Source: an uncultured Sphingomonadaceae bacterium (GTDB lineage: Bacteria; Pseudomonadota; Alphaproteobacteria; Sphingomonadales; Sphingomonadaceae). From it: a DNA stretch of 64,000 bases. Made by a program: the position numbers and the translations under genes. The stretch spans positions 62,001-126,000 of the forward strand of contig CANNFX010000001.1 in NCBI GenBank assembly GCA_947504025.1, written 5' to 3'. Shown piece after piece: positions 11,383 to 19,619 of this stretch. The number at the start of each line of letters is the position of its first letter. Position 1 is the first letter of the stretch. The notes beneath the pieces were generated by a model. The model worked only from the letters and a program-made list of their open reading frames with translations, was not told the origin of the DNA and made no database searches.

Positions 11383-12165
11383 ATGGCCAGCGCGCCTTCA
11401 TCCAACCTGCCTCTGATGTATAATGACCTGATGCCGCTGAACAGCCGCGACCACGTTACGTGGAAAGCGCGCCAAACGGATAAGGCCCCTTGGCTGGTCG
11501 GACAGCACGCAATTCCATTGACGACCGACGAATTTGTACAGGCACAGCGCAGCTTCCCGATCGTTTTCGCTAGTGGCGATGCCCCTACTCCGCTTGCTCT
11601 GATGGGCCTCAATGAAGGCGTTAACACCTTCGTCGACGCTGAAGGCACGGTAACCGAACCGGTTTACATACCGGCTTATGTTCGCCGTTATCCGTTCATT
11701 CTAGCTAAGTTGCAGCAAGACTCCGACGACATGTCGCTTTGCTTCGATCCGACCAGTGACATCGTTGGTGACTTCGATGACGGTGAATTGCTCTTCAACG
11801 AAGACGCAACGCCTAACGAACGCACAAACAGCCTGCTCGAATTCTGCCAACGGTTTGAAGAGTCTGGCCAGCGGACAAAGAACTTTATCGAAGAACTCCA
11901 AAAACACGATCTGCTTATGGAAGGCGAAGTTGCCATCTCCACCAACCCGGAAGGCGACAAGCCTTATGTCTATCGCGGCTTCCAGATGGTAGATCAGGAA
12001 AAATTGCGTGAAGTTCGCGGTGATGTTCTGCGCACGTGGAACCAAAATGGTTTACTTACACTTATTTACGCGCATTTATTCTCAATGAATCTTATGCGTG
12101 ATGTATTCGGCCGTCAGGTGTCTCAGGGCACCGCTCCAAAACCAGAGCCTGAAGCAGCAAGTTAA
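11383..12165 (+). CDS. SapC family protein
   Basis: A 260-aa protein of the SapC family, named after an S-layer-associated protein of Campylobacter; its molecular role in alphaproteobacteria is not settled. Family features are the N-terminus LPLMYNDLMPLNSRDH, the central AYVRRYPFILAKL, FNEDATPNE, and the C-terminal LLTLIYAHLFSMNLMRDV. The start at ATG 11383 is supported by GGAGA eight bases upstream; the frame is open further upstream, but that part overlaps the preceding gene's end and lacks family sequence. In related genomes sapC often lies near tryptophan halogenase and TonB-receptor genes; neither is here. A strong terminator follows. Confidence 0.85.
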   Translation: MASAPSSNLPLMYNDLMPLNSRDHVTWKARQTDKAPWLVGQHAIPLTTDEFVQAQRSFPIVFASGDAPTPLALMGLNEGVNTFVDAEGTVTEPVYIPAYVRRYPFILAKLQQDSDDMSLCFDPTSDIVGDFDDGELLFNEDATPNERTNSLLEFCQRFEESGQRTKNFIEELQKHDLLMEGEVAISTNPEGDKPYVYRGFQMVDQEKLREVRGDVLRTWNQNGLLTLIYAHLFSMNLMRDVFGRQVSQGTAPKPEPEAAS

Positions 12166-12201
12166 TTCTTCAATGTAGAAGGGGCTTTGCCTCTTTGGTG
12201 C

Positions 12202-12238
12202 GGCCGGGGCTTGAAGAAGCCTCGGCCGTTGCTATTTT
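12202..12238 (+). terminator. Rho-independent terminator of sapC
   Basis: An 11-bp stem (GGCCGGGGCTT paired with AAGCCTCGGCC, one G-T pair) closes a GAAG loop and is followed by GTTGCTATTTT. It lies 37 bp after the sapC stop. A smaller hairpin (AAGGGGC/GCCTCTT, 12179-12195) precedes it. Confidence 0.7.
12211..12238 (+). promoter_or_regulatory. Candidate sigma-70 promoter for the small RNA
   Basis: TTGAAG (12211-12216) and TATTTT (12233-12238) are separated by 16 bp, a plausible -35/-10 pair. It is embedded in the sapC terminator and would start transcription near 12245, exactly where the next hairpin begins. Confidence 0.4.
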
Positions 12239-12244
12239 AGGAGT

Positions 12245-12353
12245 GTCCGGACGGCACCTCCCTCATGGCCCGTCCGGATGGTGGCAACTGCTTGCAGGTG
12301 CCTCCCTCCCTGAACCTTGGCCACCTCGTGCATTTGCACGGGGTGGTTTTTTA
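12245..12353 (+). ncRNA. Candidate trans-acting small RNA with two CCUCCCUC anti-Shine-Dalgarno motifs
   Basis: A roughly 105-nt non-coding unit between convergent genes. From the predicted start it folds a 9-bp hairpin (TCCGGACGG 12246-12254 with CCGTCCGGA 12270-12278) whose 15-nt loop shows CCTCCCTC (12257-12264). A second small stem (GGCAACTG...CAGGTGCC) follows. Then comes a largely unpaired CCTCCCTCCC (12301-12310), and finally a strong terminator hairpin. C-rich loops complementary to the ribosome-binding site are known from small RNAs of Rhizobiales and Rhodobacterales (CCUCCUCCC-loop families). I see no open reading frame. Existence and function are inferred from structure; it could instead be a processed sapC 3' UTR fragment. 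Confidence 0.5.
12321..12353 (+). terminator. Rho-independent terminator
   Basis: CCACCTCGTGCA and TGCACGGGGTGG form a 12-bp stem (one G-T pair) with a TT loop, followed by TTTTTTATTT. It ends the candidate small RNA nine bases before the stop codon of the opposing amidohydrolase gene. Confidence 0.8.
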
Positions 12354-12361
12354 TTTGAATG

Positions 12362-13354
12362 TCACTCAGCCGCCTGACGGTATACTGATGGCGGAGCAAG
12401 TGACGCCGTTTCGTTCGCCAACTTGCGCACTAGACCAGATAGAATTTCGACAACCGAACACGAATTCGAACTCAATTGCGCACGCGATTCATCAAGATAG
12501 ATGCTGCGACAGATTTCCAACTGAAGCGCATGGATATTATTGTCAGGCGCCGCGTGGCGATCGAGTACGTAGCCCCCGGCATAAGGCCGGTTGTGAACGG
12601 CGCGCTCATGCTGCGCTTCCAGATGAGTGAAGGCCGCAGCAGACAGCGCACGGGCACTCGATGCACCGAAGCGGTCTCCAATCACGAATTTGGGAGTGGG
12701 GTCACCATAGCGCTTTACCGGGAGCGGAGGCATCGAGTGAAGATCGAGCAATAGCGCTGCCCCCCAACGCCGATGCAAAGCGCCAAGCATCGCTGTCAGT
12801 TGGTTGTGATACGGTCGATGGATATGCTCAATTCGGTCCGTAAGCTCTGAGCGCTGAATTGATCTAAGCCAAACCTCACCTGTCCCGGGAAGTCGCCGTG
12901 GTACGAGCCCCAAGCCCGTACGCACCCTTCTGCTTGGCCTCCCAAGGCGAGCAACGCCAGCGGCACCATCGACCATATTCCAGTCGATGTCGCTTTCGGC
13001 TCTGTTGAGATCGATCATTGCGCGCGGCGCATCCGCCACCAAAAGGGCTGCGCCAGTCTCTTCCGCAACGCGGGCTGCAATCACGTCAATCACACGATCT
13101 TCCAGCTTTAGACATGAAAGTTCTGGATTCCGCATCGCCGAAAGCACGTCAGCCGGATAATTTCGTCCTCCATGCGGCGCCGCGATCAGGACGGGAATCG
13201 GTGATGGCCGAGGCGCGCTATAGCGAAATGCTGGCGCATCAGCCTTACCGGGCAACTTACCGCCGCCCACCATCTGCGAATCGTTCGCGGTGCCCTCAAA
13301 GGAACTCATTGGATGAGTTAGGCTTACCGATGAAGCTGTGTCAAAACCGGTCAA
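12362..13354 (-). CDS. N-formylglutamate amidohydrolase family protein
   Basis: Hydrolyses N-formyl-glutamate to glutamate and formate, the last step of one histidine-degradation route, or a related N-formyl amino acid. Up to 330 aa. Family motifs include IAAPHGGRNYP near residue 60, DAPRAMIDLNRAESDIDW, IHRPYHNQLTAML, LLLDLHSMPP and the C-terminal LEICRSIYLDE; the His and Asp residues are likely zinc ligands. The start is uncertain. The longest frame begins at TTG 13352-13354 with AGGAAG upstream; ATG at 13307-13309 (MSSFEG) gives 315 aa without a clear ribosome-binding site. No other hut genes are nearby, so a general deformylation role is possible. It is divergent from cpdR. Confidence 0.82.
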   Translation of the reverse strand: MTGFDTASSVSLTHPMSSFEGTANDSQMVGGGKLPGKADAPAFRYSAPRPSPIPVLIAAPHGGRNYPADVLSAMRNPELSCLKLEDRVIDVIAARVAEETGAALLVADAPRAMIDLNRAESDIDWNMVDGAAGVARLGRPSRRVRTGLGLVPRRLPGTGEVWLRSIQRSELTDRIEHIHRPYHNQLTAMLGALHRRWGAALLLDLHSMPPLPVKRYGDPTPKFVIGDRFGASSARALSAAAFTHLEAQHERAVHNRPYAGGYVLDRHAAPDNNIHALQLEICRSIYLDESRAQLSSNSCSVVEILSGLVRKLANETASLAPPSVYRQAAE

Positions 13355-13404
13355 CCTTGCTTCCTAGTGAGATTTTTAACCCACTCGGGTATATGGGGCT
13401 CTGT

Positions 13405-13797
13405 ATGAGTGAACAGACAAACCGCCTCCGCATCCTTCTCGCCGAAGACGAAGACGCGATGCGCACCTATCTGGCCCGAGCGCTGGATGGTGCTGGCTAC
13501 GACGTCGTTTCGGTTGATCGCGGCACCGCTGCTATTCCATTGCTAAAGGAACAGCATTTCGACCTGCTGCTCTCGGACATTGTCATGCCTGAAATGGATG
13601 GCATTGAACTCGCGCAGAAATGTGCCGAATTGAGCCCGCGGACAAAGGTGATGTTCATCACCGGATTTGCAGCGGTTACTCTCAAGGCTAGCCGCGAAGC
13701 GCCGGCGGCCAAGGTGCTGTCCAAGCCCTTCCACCTGAAAGACTTAGTGCTCGAAGTAGAACGGGTTTTTGCAGGCGAAGCAGCAGCCAGCCTCTAA
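13405..13797 (+). CDS. cpdR: Single-domain response regulator CpdR
   Basis: CpdR controls ClpXP-dependent proteolysis of CtrA and other substrates during the cell cycle. When unphosphorylated it localises ClpXP to the pole; phosphorylation through CckA and ChpT switches it off. The 130-aa protein is only a receiver domain: acidic pocket E14/D15, phospho-acceptor D58 in LLLSDIVMPEMDG, T84 in MFITGFAAV, and K105 in KVLSKPFHLKDL. These stretches are close to Caulobacter CpdR (MFITGFAAV and VLSKP are hallmarks). ATG 13405 was chosen; an in-frame ATG at 13393 would place the GGGG-containing ribosome-binding region inside the gene. Its kinase CckA is also in this window (27.8-30.3 kb). Confidence 0.9.
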   Translation: MSEQTNRLRILLAEDEDAMRTYLARALDGAGYDVVSVDRGTAAIPLLKEQHFDLLLSDIVMPEMDGIELAQKCAELSPRTKVMFITGFAAVTLKASREAPAAKVLSKPFHLKDLVLEVERVFAGEAAASL

Positions 13798-13839
13798 ACC
13801 CCTTGCAACCTGAAATTCGCGCGTCTAAACGGCGCGCCT

Positions 13840-13863
13840 GCTGTCCTTTTGAGGACAGCTTTG
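13840..13863 (+). terminator. Probable cpdR terminator
   Basis: GCTGTCC and GGACAGC form a 7-bp stem around TTTTGA, followed only by TTTG, in the 76-bp gap between cpdR and tRNA-Val. The T-run is short, so termination may be partial. Confidence 0.5.
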
Positions 13864-13873
13864 CCGAGAGTGT

Positions 13874-13948
13874 GGGCGTATAGCTCAGTGGTAGAGCACT
13901 GTGTTGACATCGCAGGGGCCGGGAGTTCAACTCTCTCTACGCCCACCA
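13874..13948 (+). tRNA. tRNA-Val (anticodon GAC)
   Basis: A complete cloverleaf. The acceptor stem GGGCGTA pairs with TACGCCC. The D-arm contains AGCTCAGTGGTAGAGC, the anticodon arm CTGTG-TTGACAT-CGCAG has GAC at 13906-13908, and the T-loop is GTTCAACTC. The discriminator is A and the 3' CCA is encoded (13946-13948). GAC reads valine codons GUC and GUU. Confidence 0.96.
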
Positions 13949-14280
13949 TTCGGGATTTCTTGTTTTTGCTAAGCTCCCTTTGGGAGCACCCTCAAACGCC
14001 GGGCGCGAGCCATCCGGCTCGCTTGGCTTCGCCGCATAAGCGGCGGCGCGCAGTCGCGCTATGACTGCCGTGACCAAGATCATGGACCAAGCCACGGGGC
14101 CGGGAATGGTTCGATCGGCGGCCAGCCGTTCGCAAGCGCGGCCGCGCGCCGGCCCTTATTGGGCCGCCCCTTCGGAGGCGTTGGCGCAGCCAACTGCCGT
14201 GAGAGAAGAGAGGCCCCACCTTGCGCCAGACCTACCCTCTGCTAAAGCGCGGTCAACTCATTCAGCTACACAGGACGAAC
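13949..14280. other. 332-bp gene-free stretch of GC-rich palindromes
   Basis: Between tRNA-Val and icd I find no convincing gene. It holds a small hairpin (CTCCC-TTT-GGGAG, 13975-13987), the palindromic repeat at 13988-14041, further inverted repeats (CGCCGC-ATAA-GCGGCG; GGCCC-TTATT-GGGCC near 14150) and presumably the icd promoter. Confidence 0.6.
13988..14041 (+). repeat. REP-like palindromic repeat, copy A
   Basis: A 54-bp element beginning ACCCTCAAACGCCGGGCGCG and ending CGCATAAGC. It is 46/54 identical to the reverse complement of 47887-47940. The core hairpin GCGAGC-CATCCG-GCTCGC differs from copy B at two stem pairs, and both changes are compensatory. This indicates selection on the hairpin. 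Confidence 0.7.
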
Positions 14281-15501
14281 ATGGCCAAGATCAAGGTGCA
14301 AAACCCCGTTGTTGAACTCGACGGCGATGAAATGACACGTATTATATGGCAGTGGATCCGCGAACGGCTGATCCTGCCTTATCTCGACGTTGACCTGAAG
14401 TATTACGACCTTTCGATCGAAAAGCGTGACGAAACGGATGACCAGATCACCGTCGATGCAGCTAATGCGATCAAAGAACACGGCGTAGGCGTAAAATGCG
14501 CCACGATCACGCCCGACGAAGAGCGCGTCGAAGAATTCGGCCTGAAAAAAATGTGGCGTTCGCCTAACGGCACGATCCGCAACATCCTCGGCGGCGTCGT
14601 TTTCCGCGAACCTATCGTTATCGACAACGTACCGCGCCTGGTTCCAGGCTGGACCGACCCAATTGTGATCGGCCGTCATGCATTTGGTGACCAATACCGT
14701 GCCACCGACACGCTGATCCCGGGCCCGGGCAAGCTACGGCTGATGTTCGAAGGCGAAGATGGCAAGAACATCGAACTCGACGTCTATGAATTCCAGTCGA
14801 GCGGCGTCGCGATGGCGATGTACAACCTCGACGATTCGATCCGTGATTTTGCGCGCGCTTCGATGAATTACGGCCTCGACCGCAAATGGCCTGTCTATCT
14901 GTCGACCAAGAACACGATCATGAAAGCCTATGATGGCCGTTTCAAAGATCTGTTCGAGGAAGTCTTCGAGACCGAATTCAAGGATAAGTTCGAAGAAGCC
15001 AACATCACCTACGAACACCGCCTGATCGACGATATGGTCGCGTCTGCACTCAAGTGGAACGGCAAGTTCGTTTGGGCTTGTAAGAACTATGACGGCGACG
15101 TTCAATCGGACACGGTCGCTCAGGGCTTCGGCTCACTCGGCCTCATGACGTCAGTTTTGATGACCCCTTCGGGCGACACAGTCGAAGCAGAAGCGGCGCA
15201 CGGCACTGTCACACGTCACTATCGCCAACATCAGCAGGGCAAAGCAACCAGCACGAACCCGATCGCATCGATCTTCGCCTGGACGCGCGGCCTGATGTAT
15301 CGCGGCAAATACGACAACACGCCTGACGTGGTGAAGTTTGCCGAAACACTCGAACGCGTCTGCATCCAGACCGTTGAAAAGGGCAACATGACCAAGGATC
15401 TCGCCTTGCTCATCGGCCCAAGCCAGAGCTGGATGACCACCGAACAGTTCTTCGAAGCCATCGTGAACGGCCTTGAAGAGGAAATGCAGGCTTGGGCGTA
15501 A
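14281..15501 (+). CDS. icd: NADP-dependent isocitrate dehydrogenase
   Basis: Oxidative decarboxylation of isocitrate to 2-oxoglutarate in the TCA cycle, producing NADPH. The 406-aa length and sequence match the homodimeric eukaryote-like (subfamily II) enzyme common in alphaproteobacteria. Visible are the N-terminus [20 protein letters not shown], the substrate-binding [12 protein letters not shown] and [22 protein letters not shown], the metal-binding [12 protein letters not shown], and [16 protein letters not shown] 14281 begins the conserved protein; the frame is open upstream but shows no family sequence. Its last codons overlap the frame of the following metallopeptidase only if that gene uses a very early start. 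Confidence 0.96.
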   Translation: MAKIKVQNPVVELDGDEMTRIIWQWIRERLILPYLDVDLKYYDLSIEKRDETDDQITVDAANAIKEHGVGVKCATITPDEERVEEFGLKKMWRSPNGTIRNILGGVVFREPIVIDNVPRLVPGWTDPIVIGRHAFGDQYRATDTLIPGPGKLRLMFEGEDGKNIELDVYEFQSSGVAMAMYNLDDSIRDFARASMNYGLDRKWPVYLSTKNTIMKAYDGRFKDLFEEVFETEFKDKFEEANITYEHRLIDDMVASALKWNGKFVWACKNYDGDVQSDTVAQGFGSLGLMTSVLMTPSGDTVEAEAAHGTVTRHYRQHQQGKATSTNPIASIFAWTRGLMYRGKYDNTPDVVKFAETLERVCIQTVEKGNMTKDLALLIGPSQSWMTTEQFFEAIVNGLEEEMQAWA

Positions 15502-15512
15502 GCGCCCGAGTT

Positions 15513-16157
15513 TTGAAGGCACTGGTGCCGGTCGTAGCAATCGCTGCGACCGGCCCGGTCTTTGCTCCGGAACTGCTCGCCTTCCCGCACCACGCGGAAG
15601 TGGCCGGCAAACAGATATATTCCGTCGAACCGATCAACGAATTCCAGCTTACCAAAATCATCGAACGGGCCGATGCTCTCGTAGCGACCAGCCCCCTCGC
15701 GCGCGGCACCGAAGAGCGCCGGATATTCCTGACAGATGGCGGGTGGCGTTGGAACTGGCTGACTGTTGGCGCAGGCAATGCTTTCGGAATCGCACGCGCG
15801 CTTGGCGAACCACTCGTGTTCAACTCAAGCAATTTGCGCACCGACACAGTATCAAATGACAGCGCAATCGCTGGCACGCGCAGCCTGTCCGGCACAATCG
15901 CGCACGAGATTACGCATGGCATGATCCGCCGCGAGATCGGGCAAATCCGTGCACTCACCGCACCTACTTGGCTAGTCGAGGGATATGCTGACCACATCGC
16001 CGGTGAAAGCAGCCTGTCAGACACCGAATATGCATCCCTGGAAGCCCGCGGGGAGCAACACCCCGCTATTCCCTATTACGAAGGCCGCCGAAAAGTCGCA
16101 GCTTTGCTCGCAGACAATGGCGGCTCCATCCAAAAGCTCTTCGCAGAAAGTCACTGA
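15513..16157 (+). CDS. Exported HExxH zinc metallopeptidase (gluzincin-like)
   Basis: A 214-aa putative zinc peptidase. The metal site HEITHG (H131, E132, H135) is followed by WLVEGYADHIAGE, whose E156 is placed as in gluzincins (HExxH plus a downstream Glu, about 20 residues). The N-terminus MKALVPVVAIAATGPVFA is a signal peptide or anchor. No ATG is available. I chose TTG 15513 because it begins that signal; TTG 15492 would overlap the icd stop. The stop overlaps the next start (TGATG), so it is coupled to the GNAT-nitrilase gene. Substrate unknown; peptidase activity is inferred from the motif alone. Confidence 0.7.
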   Translation: MKALVPVVAIAATGPVFAPELLAFPHHAEVAGKQIYSVEPINEFQLTKIIERADALVATSPLARGTEERRIFLTDGGWRWNWLTVGAGNAFGIARALGEPLVFNSSNLRTDTVSNDSAIAGTRSLSGTIAHEITHGMIRREIGQIRALTAPTWLVEGYADHIAGESSLSDTEYASLEARGEQHPAIPYYEGRRKVAALLADNGGSIQKLFAESH

Positions 16158-17794
16158 TGCCCGAAGCTAAACCCAAGGCTCGCTTAGAAGTGCGACAGGC
16201 TGAGTTGGCTGACGTGCGCGCTATCGCCGATTTAGTGCGCCGCGCTTATGCTGATCTTCCTGCCTATACGCATGGCGAAATTCGCGGGCAGATCAACAAC
16301 TTCCCCGAGGGATGTTTTGTCGCCAAGATGGACGGCAAGCTGGTTGGTTATTGCGCTTCCATGAGGCTGAGCGGGAATACCGCACTGAAACCGCATACTT
16401 GGGATGAGATTACCGGAAACGGCTTTGGTTCACGCCATGTGGCCAATGGTGAGTGGCTCTACGGCTACGAAATGTGTGTCGATCCCAAGGTCCGCGGCAC
16501 GCGCATCGGGCGGCGACTGTATGAAGAACGGCGTACGCTGGCCGAACAATTGGAGCTGTCAGGTATCGTTTTCGGCGGCCGGATGCCCAACCTCTCCAAA
16601 TCATGGCGCAAGGTCGATAGCCCGCAAGATTATCTGGAGCAGGTCCGTGACAGCAAAATTCACGACCCGGTTCTACGCTTCCAGCTGGCCAATGGTTTCG
16701 AACCAATTGGCATTCTCGAAAATTATCTGCCCGAAGACAAGAAATCGAAGGCCTATGCCGTCCATATGGTGTGGCGGAACCCCTACGTAGACCATAATGA
16801 ACCCAAGAAACACCGCATCCCGCGCGGTGTCGAGAGCGTTCGCATTGCGACCTGTCAGCTGCAGGCCCGTTCAGTCAAAGACTATGAAGAGTTCATGAGT
16901 CAGGTTGAATATTTCGTCGATGTTGCAGCGGATTACGAGGCTGACTTCATAGTTTTCCCGGAACTGTTCACCCTCATGCTTCTTAGCTTTGAGGAGAAAG
17001 AGCTGACCCCGATGGAGGCAATCGAAACGCTATCCAAATACACGCCGCGCATCCGCCATACGCTGAGCGAAATGGCGCTCAAATATAACATCAACATCAT
17101 CGGCGGATCGCATCCCACGCGCATGGATGATGGTGACATCCACAATATCGCCTATGTCTGCCTGCGCGACGGATCAATTTACTCTCAGGAAAAGATCCAC
17201 CCAACGCCCAACGAGGCATATTGGTGGAATATCAAGGGCGGAGATTCCATCGACGCGATCCCCACCGATTGCGGCCCGATTGGCGTGCTGATTTGCTACG
17301 ACAGCGAATTCCCCGAACTCGCACGCCGTTTGGTGGACGAAGGCGCGCGGATCATTTTCGTGCCGTTCTGCACCGACAGCCGCCAAGGATATATGCGCGT
17401 TCGCTACTGCGCTCAGGCCCGTGCCATCGAGAACCAGTGTTTCGTGGTGATGAGCGGCAATGTCGGTAACCTGCCAAACGTCGGCAACATGGATATCCAA
17501 TACGCTCAAAGCTGCATTCTGACGCCCTGCGATTTCCCCTTCGCCCGCGATGGTATCGCCGCCGAAGCCAGTGAAAATGTCGAGACGCTAACCATCAGTG
17601 ACGTCAATCTAGCTGACCTCAGTTGGGCCCGTGCAGAAGGCACGGTGCAAAACCTCGCTGACCGCCGCTTCGACCTCTACCGGATCGAATGGGACAAGCG
17701 TGTGGGCAACATAACGGATCAGCCCCGTATTGGCGAAACGCAGGAAAGCGCAGCGACTGCCCCAACCGGCCCGCACACAGCAGGCGGTGGATAG
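16157..17794 (+). CDS. GNAT acetyltransferase-nitrilase (carbon-nitrogen hydrolase) fusion
   Basis: A 545-aa two-domain enzyme. Residues 10-205 form a GNAT N-acetyltransferase domain (EMCVDPKVRGTRIGRRLYEER resembles the acetyl-CoA-binding R-G-x-G-x-R/G loop). Residues 226-515 form a carbon-nitrogen hydrolase with the catalytic triad E269 (VFPELF), K346 (SQEKIHPT) and C380 (GVLICYDSEFPELA). Such fusions are known as a conserved family, but the substrate is unknown. The pairing suggests acylation and deacylation or amide hydrolysis of one amine-containing metabolite. It overlaps the preceding metallopeptidase by one base (TGATG). The tail beyond residue 520 is low-complexity. Confidence 0.88.
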   Translation: MPEAKPKARLEVRQAELADVRAIADLVRRAYADLPAYTHGEIRGQINNFPEGCFVAKMDGKLVGYCASMRLSGNTALKPHTWDEITGNGFGSRHVANGEWLYGYEMCVDPKVRGTRIGRRLYEERRTLAEQLELSGIVFGGRMPNLSKSWRKVDSPQDYLEQVRDSKIHDPVLRFQLANGFEPIGILENYLPEDKKSKAYAVHMVWRNPYVDHNEPKKHRIPRGVESVRIATCQLQARSVKDYEEFMSQVEYFVDVAADYEADFIVFPELFTLMLLSFEEKELTPMEAIETLSKYTPRIRHTLSEMALKYNINIIGGSHPTRMDDGDIHNIAYVCLRDGSIYSQEKIHPTPNEAYWWNIKGGDSIDAIPTDCGPIGVLICYDSEFPELARRLVDEGARIIFVPFCTDSRQGYMRVRYCAQARAIENQCFVVMSGNVGNLPNVGNMDIQYAQSCILTPCDFPFARDGIAAEASENVETLTISDVNLADLSWARAEGTVQNLADRRFDLYRIEWDKRVGNITDQPRIGETQESAATAPTGPHTAGGG

Positions 17795-17855
17795 CCACAC
17801 ATCCTTGTCTATTAGGCGCGTGACTTAGGGCGCGAGCCTGCCATAGAGTGAGACT

Positions 17856-19619
17856 ATGGCAGGCGAAATTTCACTATCCCCGGCATTGTCCGATGCACTG
17901 GTGATTCTAGGATCGGCCGGGATTGTCATCCCGGTGTTCGCACGCCTTCGGATTACACCGGTTATCGGGTTCATCCTGATCGGCTTGCTAGTTGGCCCAT
18001 ATGGCCTCGGCAGTTGGGTATACGAATATCCGTGGCTCCGACATATCACGATCTCGGATCCCGAGGGTCTGGAACCCTTTGCCGAGTTCGGGATCATTCT
18101 CCTGCTCTTCACAATTGGTCTGGAACTGTCGTTCAACCGGTTGTGGAAACTCAGAAGAATGGTCTTCGGCTTAGGCGCATTGGAGCTGCTGATTAGCGCC
18201 ACACTGCTGATGATCGCCTTGTCGATGATGGGGCAATATTGGACCGGGGCTCTGGGATTGGGCCTTGCCCTCGCCCTCTCGTCAACCGCGCTGGTTCTGC
18301 ATATTACAGGAACACAATCGCCCGTAGGCCGTGCGGCGCTGTCGATGTTGCTATTCGAAGATATCGCCATCGTTCCGATTATCTTCCTGCTGGGCGCAAT
18401 GGCTCCCTTTGCTGAAACAGGCGGCTGGGCCGGCGTGTGGGACGCCCTGTGGCAAGGAGCACTGATGGTAGTGCTGCTGCTAGTCGTAGGCCGCTTCGCC
18501 CTTCCCCGCTTGTTCGCGCAAGCCGCACGAACCAAGAGTCCTGAACTATTTCTCGCGGCCAGCCTGCTGGTTGTAATCGGTGCAAGCCTCGCCACTGCTG
18601 CCGTTGGTCTCTCGCCCATCGTGGGTGCGTTGATCGCAGGTCTGCTGATCGCTGAAACTGAATATCACGGGGAAGTCGAAGGCATCACGGCGCCCTTTAA
18701 AGGCCTCGCGCTTGGCGTGTTCCTGATCACCGTCGGCATGAGCATCGACATTGCAACGATCTGGACGAACTTCTGGACGATCTTGCTCGCGGTTGTGGGC
18801 GTCCTGACGCTGAAGGCTGTTGTCACGGGCCTTCTGCTGAGGACGATGGGAGCACGGCGCGGAACCGCGACAGAAGCCGGCATCTTGATGGCTAGTCCCT
18901 CCGAAACCACATTGATCGTACTTGCAGCGGCGAGCTCCGCTCTGCTGATCCAACCTGGCACGGCACAATTCTGGCAAATCGTTACAGCTATCGGGCTCAC
19001 TATCACGCCGCTGCTAGCGCGGTTGGGCCGTGTCATAGCCCGGCGCATCGAACCAATCCCTGAACTGCCGACCGATCATCGAGGCGAACCGCGTGCGATT
19101 ATCATCGGATTTGGCCGGGTTGGTCGCCTGATTGCGGACATGTTGGACAAGCATGATAAACCCTATGTCGCTATCGACTTCGATGCTGACATCGTTGAGC
19201 GGGCAAAGCGTGACGGTTACCGCGCGACATTCGGCAATGCTGTGCGCAGTGATGTGCTCGACAAACTAGGCATTGAACAATCCCCCGCAGTAATCATGAC
19301 GATGGACGAACCCGTGTTAGCGCAGCGAATGACCCGCAAACTGCGCCTTGCTCACCCCAGTCTGCCGATCATCGTTCGTGCACGCGATCCCGAAGCTGCA
19401 GGCGAACTCTACAAGGCTGGCGCAAGCCATGCCGTGCCTGAGACGCTCGAAAGCTCCTTGCAACTATCGGAGGCCGTGCTCGTCGATATGGGCGTTGCAA
19501 TGGGCCCCGTGATCGCGTCGATCCACGAAAAACGCGACGAATACCGCCTGCAGATACAAGAAGGCGGCGATCTGGAGCACAAGCCCAAGCTACGCAGCAC
19601 AGCAACCGAGGCGTCCTAG
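17856..19619 (+). CDS. CPA2-family monovalent cation:proton antiporter with RCK domain (Kef-type)
   Basis: Inner-membrane K+/Na+:H+ antiporter of 587 aa. The N-terminal 390 residues form about 12 membrane helices with CPA2 stretches [43 protein letters not shown] and [19 protein letters not shown] cytoplasmic Rossmann RCK/TrkA-N domain begins at about 410 ([17 protein letters not shown]) and probably binds NAD(H) or another nucleotide to gate transport. KefB/KefC-type glutathione control is possible but no KefF/KefG partner is near. It converges on alaS with a 4-bp overlap of the stop regions. Confidence 0.88.
   Translation: MAGEISLSPALSDALVILGSAGIVIPVFARLRITPVIGFILIGLLVGPYGLGSWVYEYPWLRHITISDPEGLEPFAEFGIILLLFTIGLELSFNRLWKLRRMVFGLGALELLISATLLMIALSMMGQYWTGALGLGLALALSSTALVLHITGTQSPVGRAALSMLLFEDIAIVPIIFLLGAMAPFAETGGWAGVWDALWQGALMVVLLLVVGRFALPRLFAQAARTKSPELFLAASLLVVIGASLATAAVGLSPIVGALIAGLLIAETEYHGEVEGITAPFKGLALGVFLITVGMSIDIATIWTNFWTILLAVVGVLTLKAVVTGLLLRTMGARRGTATEAGILMASPSETTLIVLAAASSALLIQPGTAQFWQIVTAIGLTITPLLARLGRVIARRIEPIPELPTDHRGEPRAIIIGFGRVGRLIADMLDKHDKPYVAIDFDADIVERAKRDGYRATFGNAVRSDVLDKLGIEQSPAVIMTMDEPVLAQRMTRKLRLAHPSLPIIVRARDPEAAGELYKAGASHAVPETLESSLQLSEAVLVDMGVAMGPVIASIHEKRDEYRLQIQEGGDLEHKPKLRSTATEAS

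Noticed and set aside
17825-18619. 264-codon open frame on the minus strand
   Set aside because: Antisense to the Kef-type antiporter gene, rich in Pro/Arg/Ser as mirror frames are.
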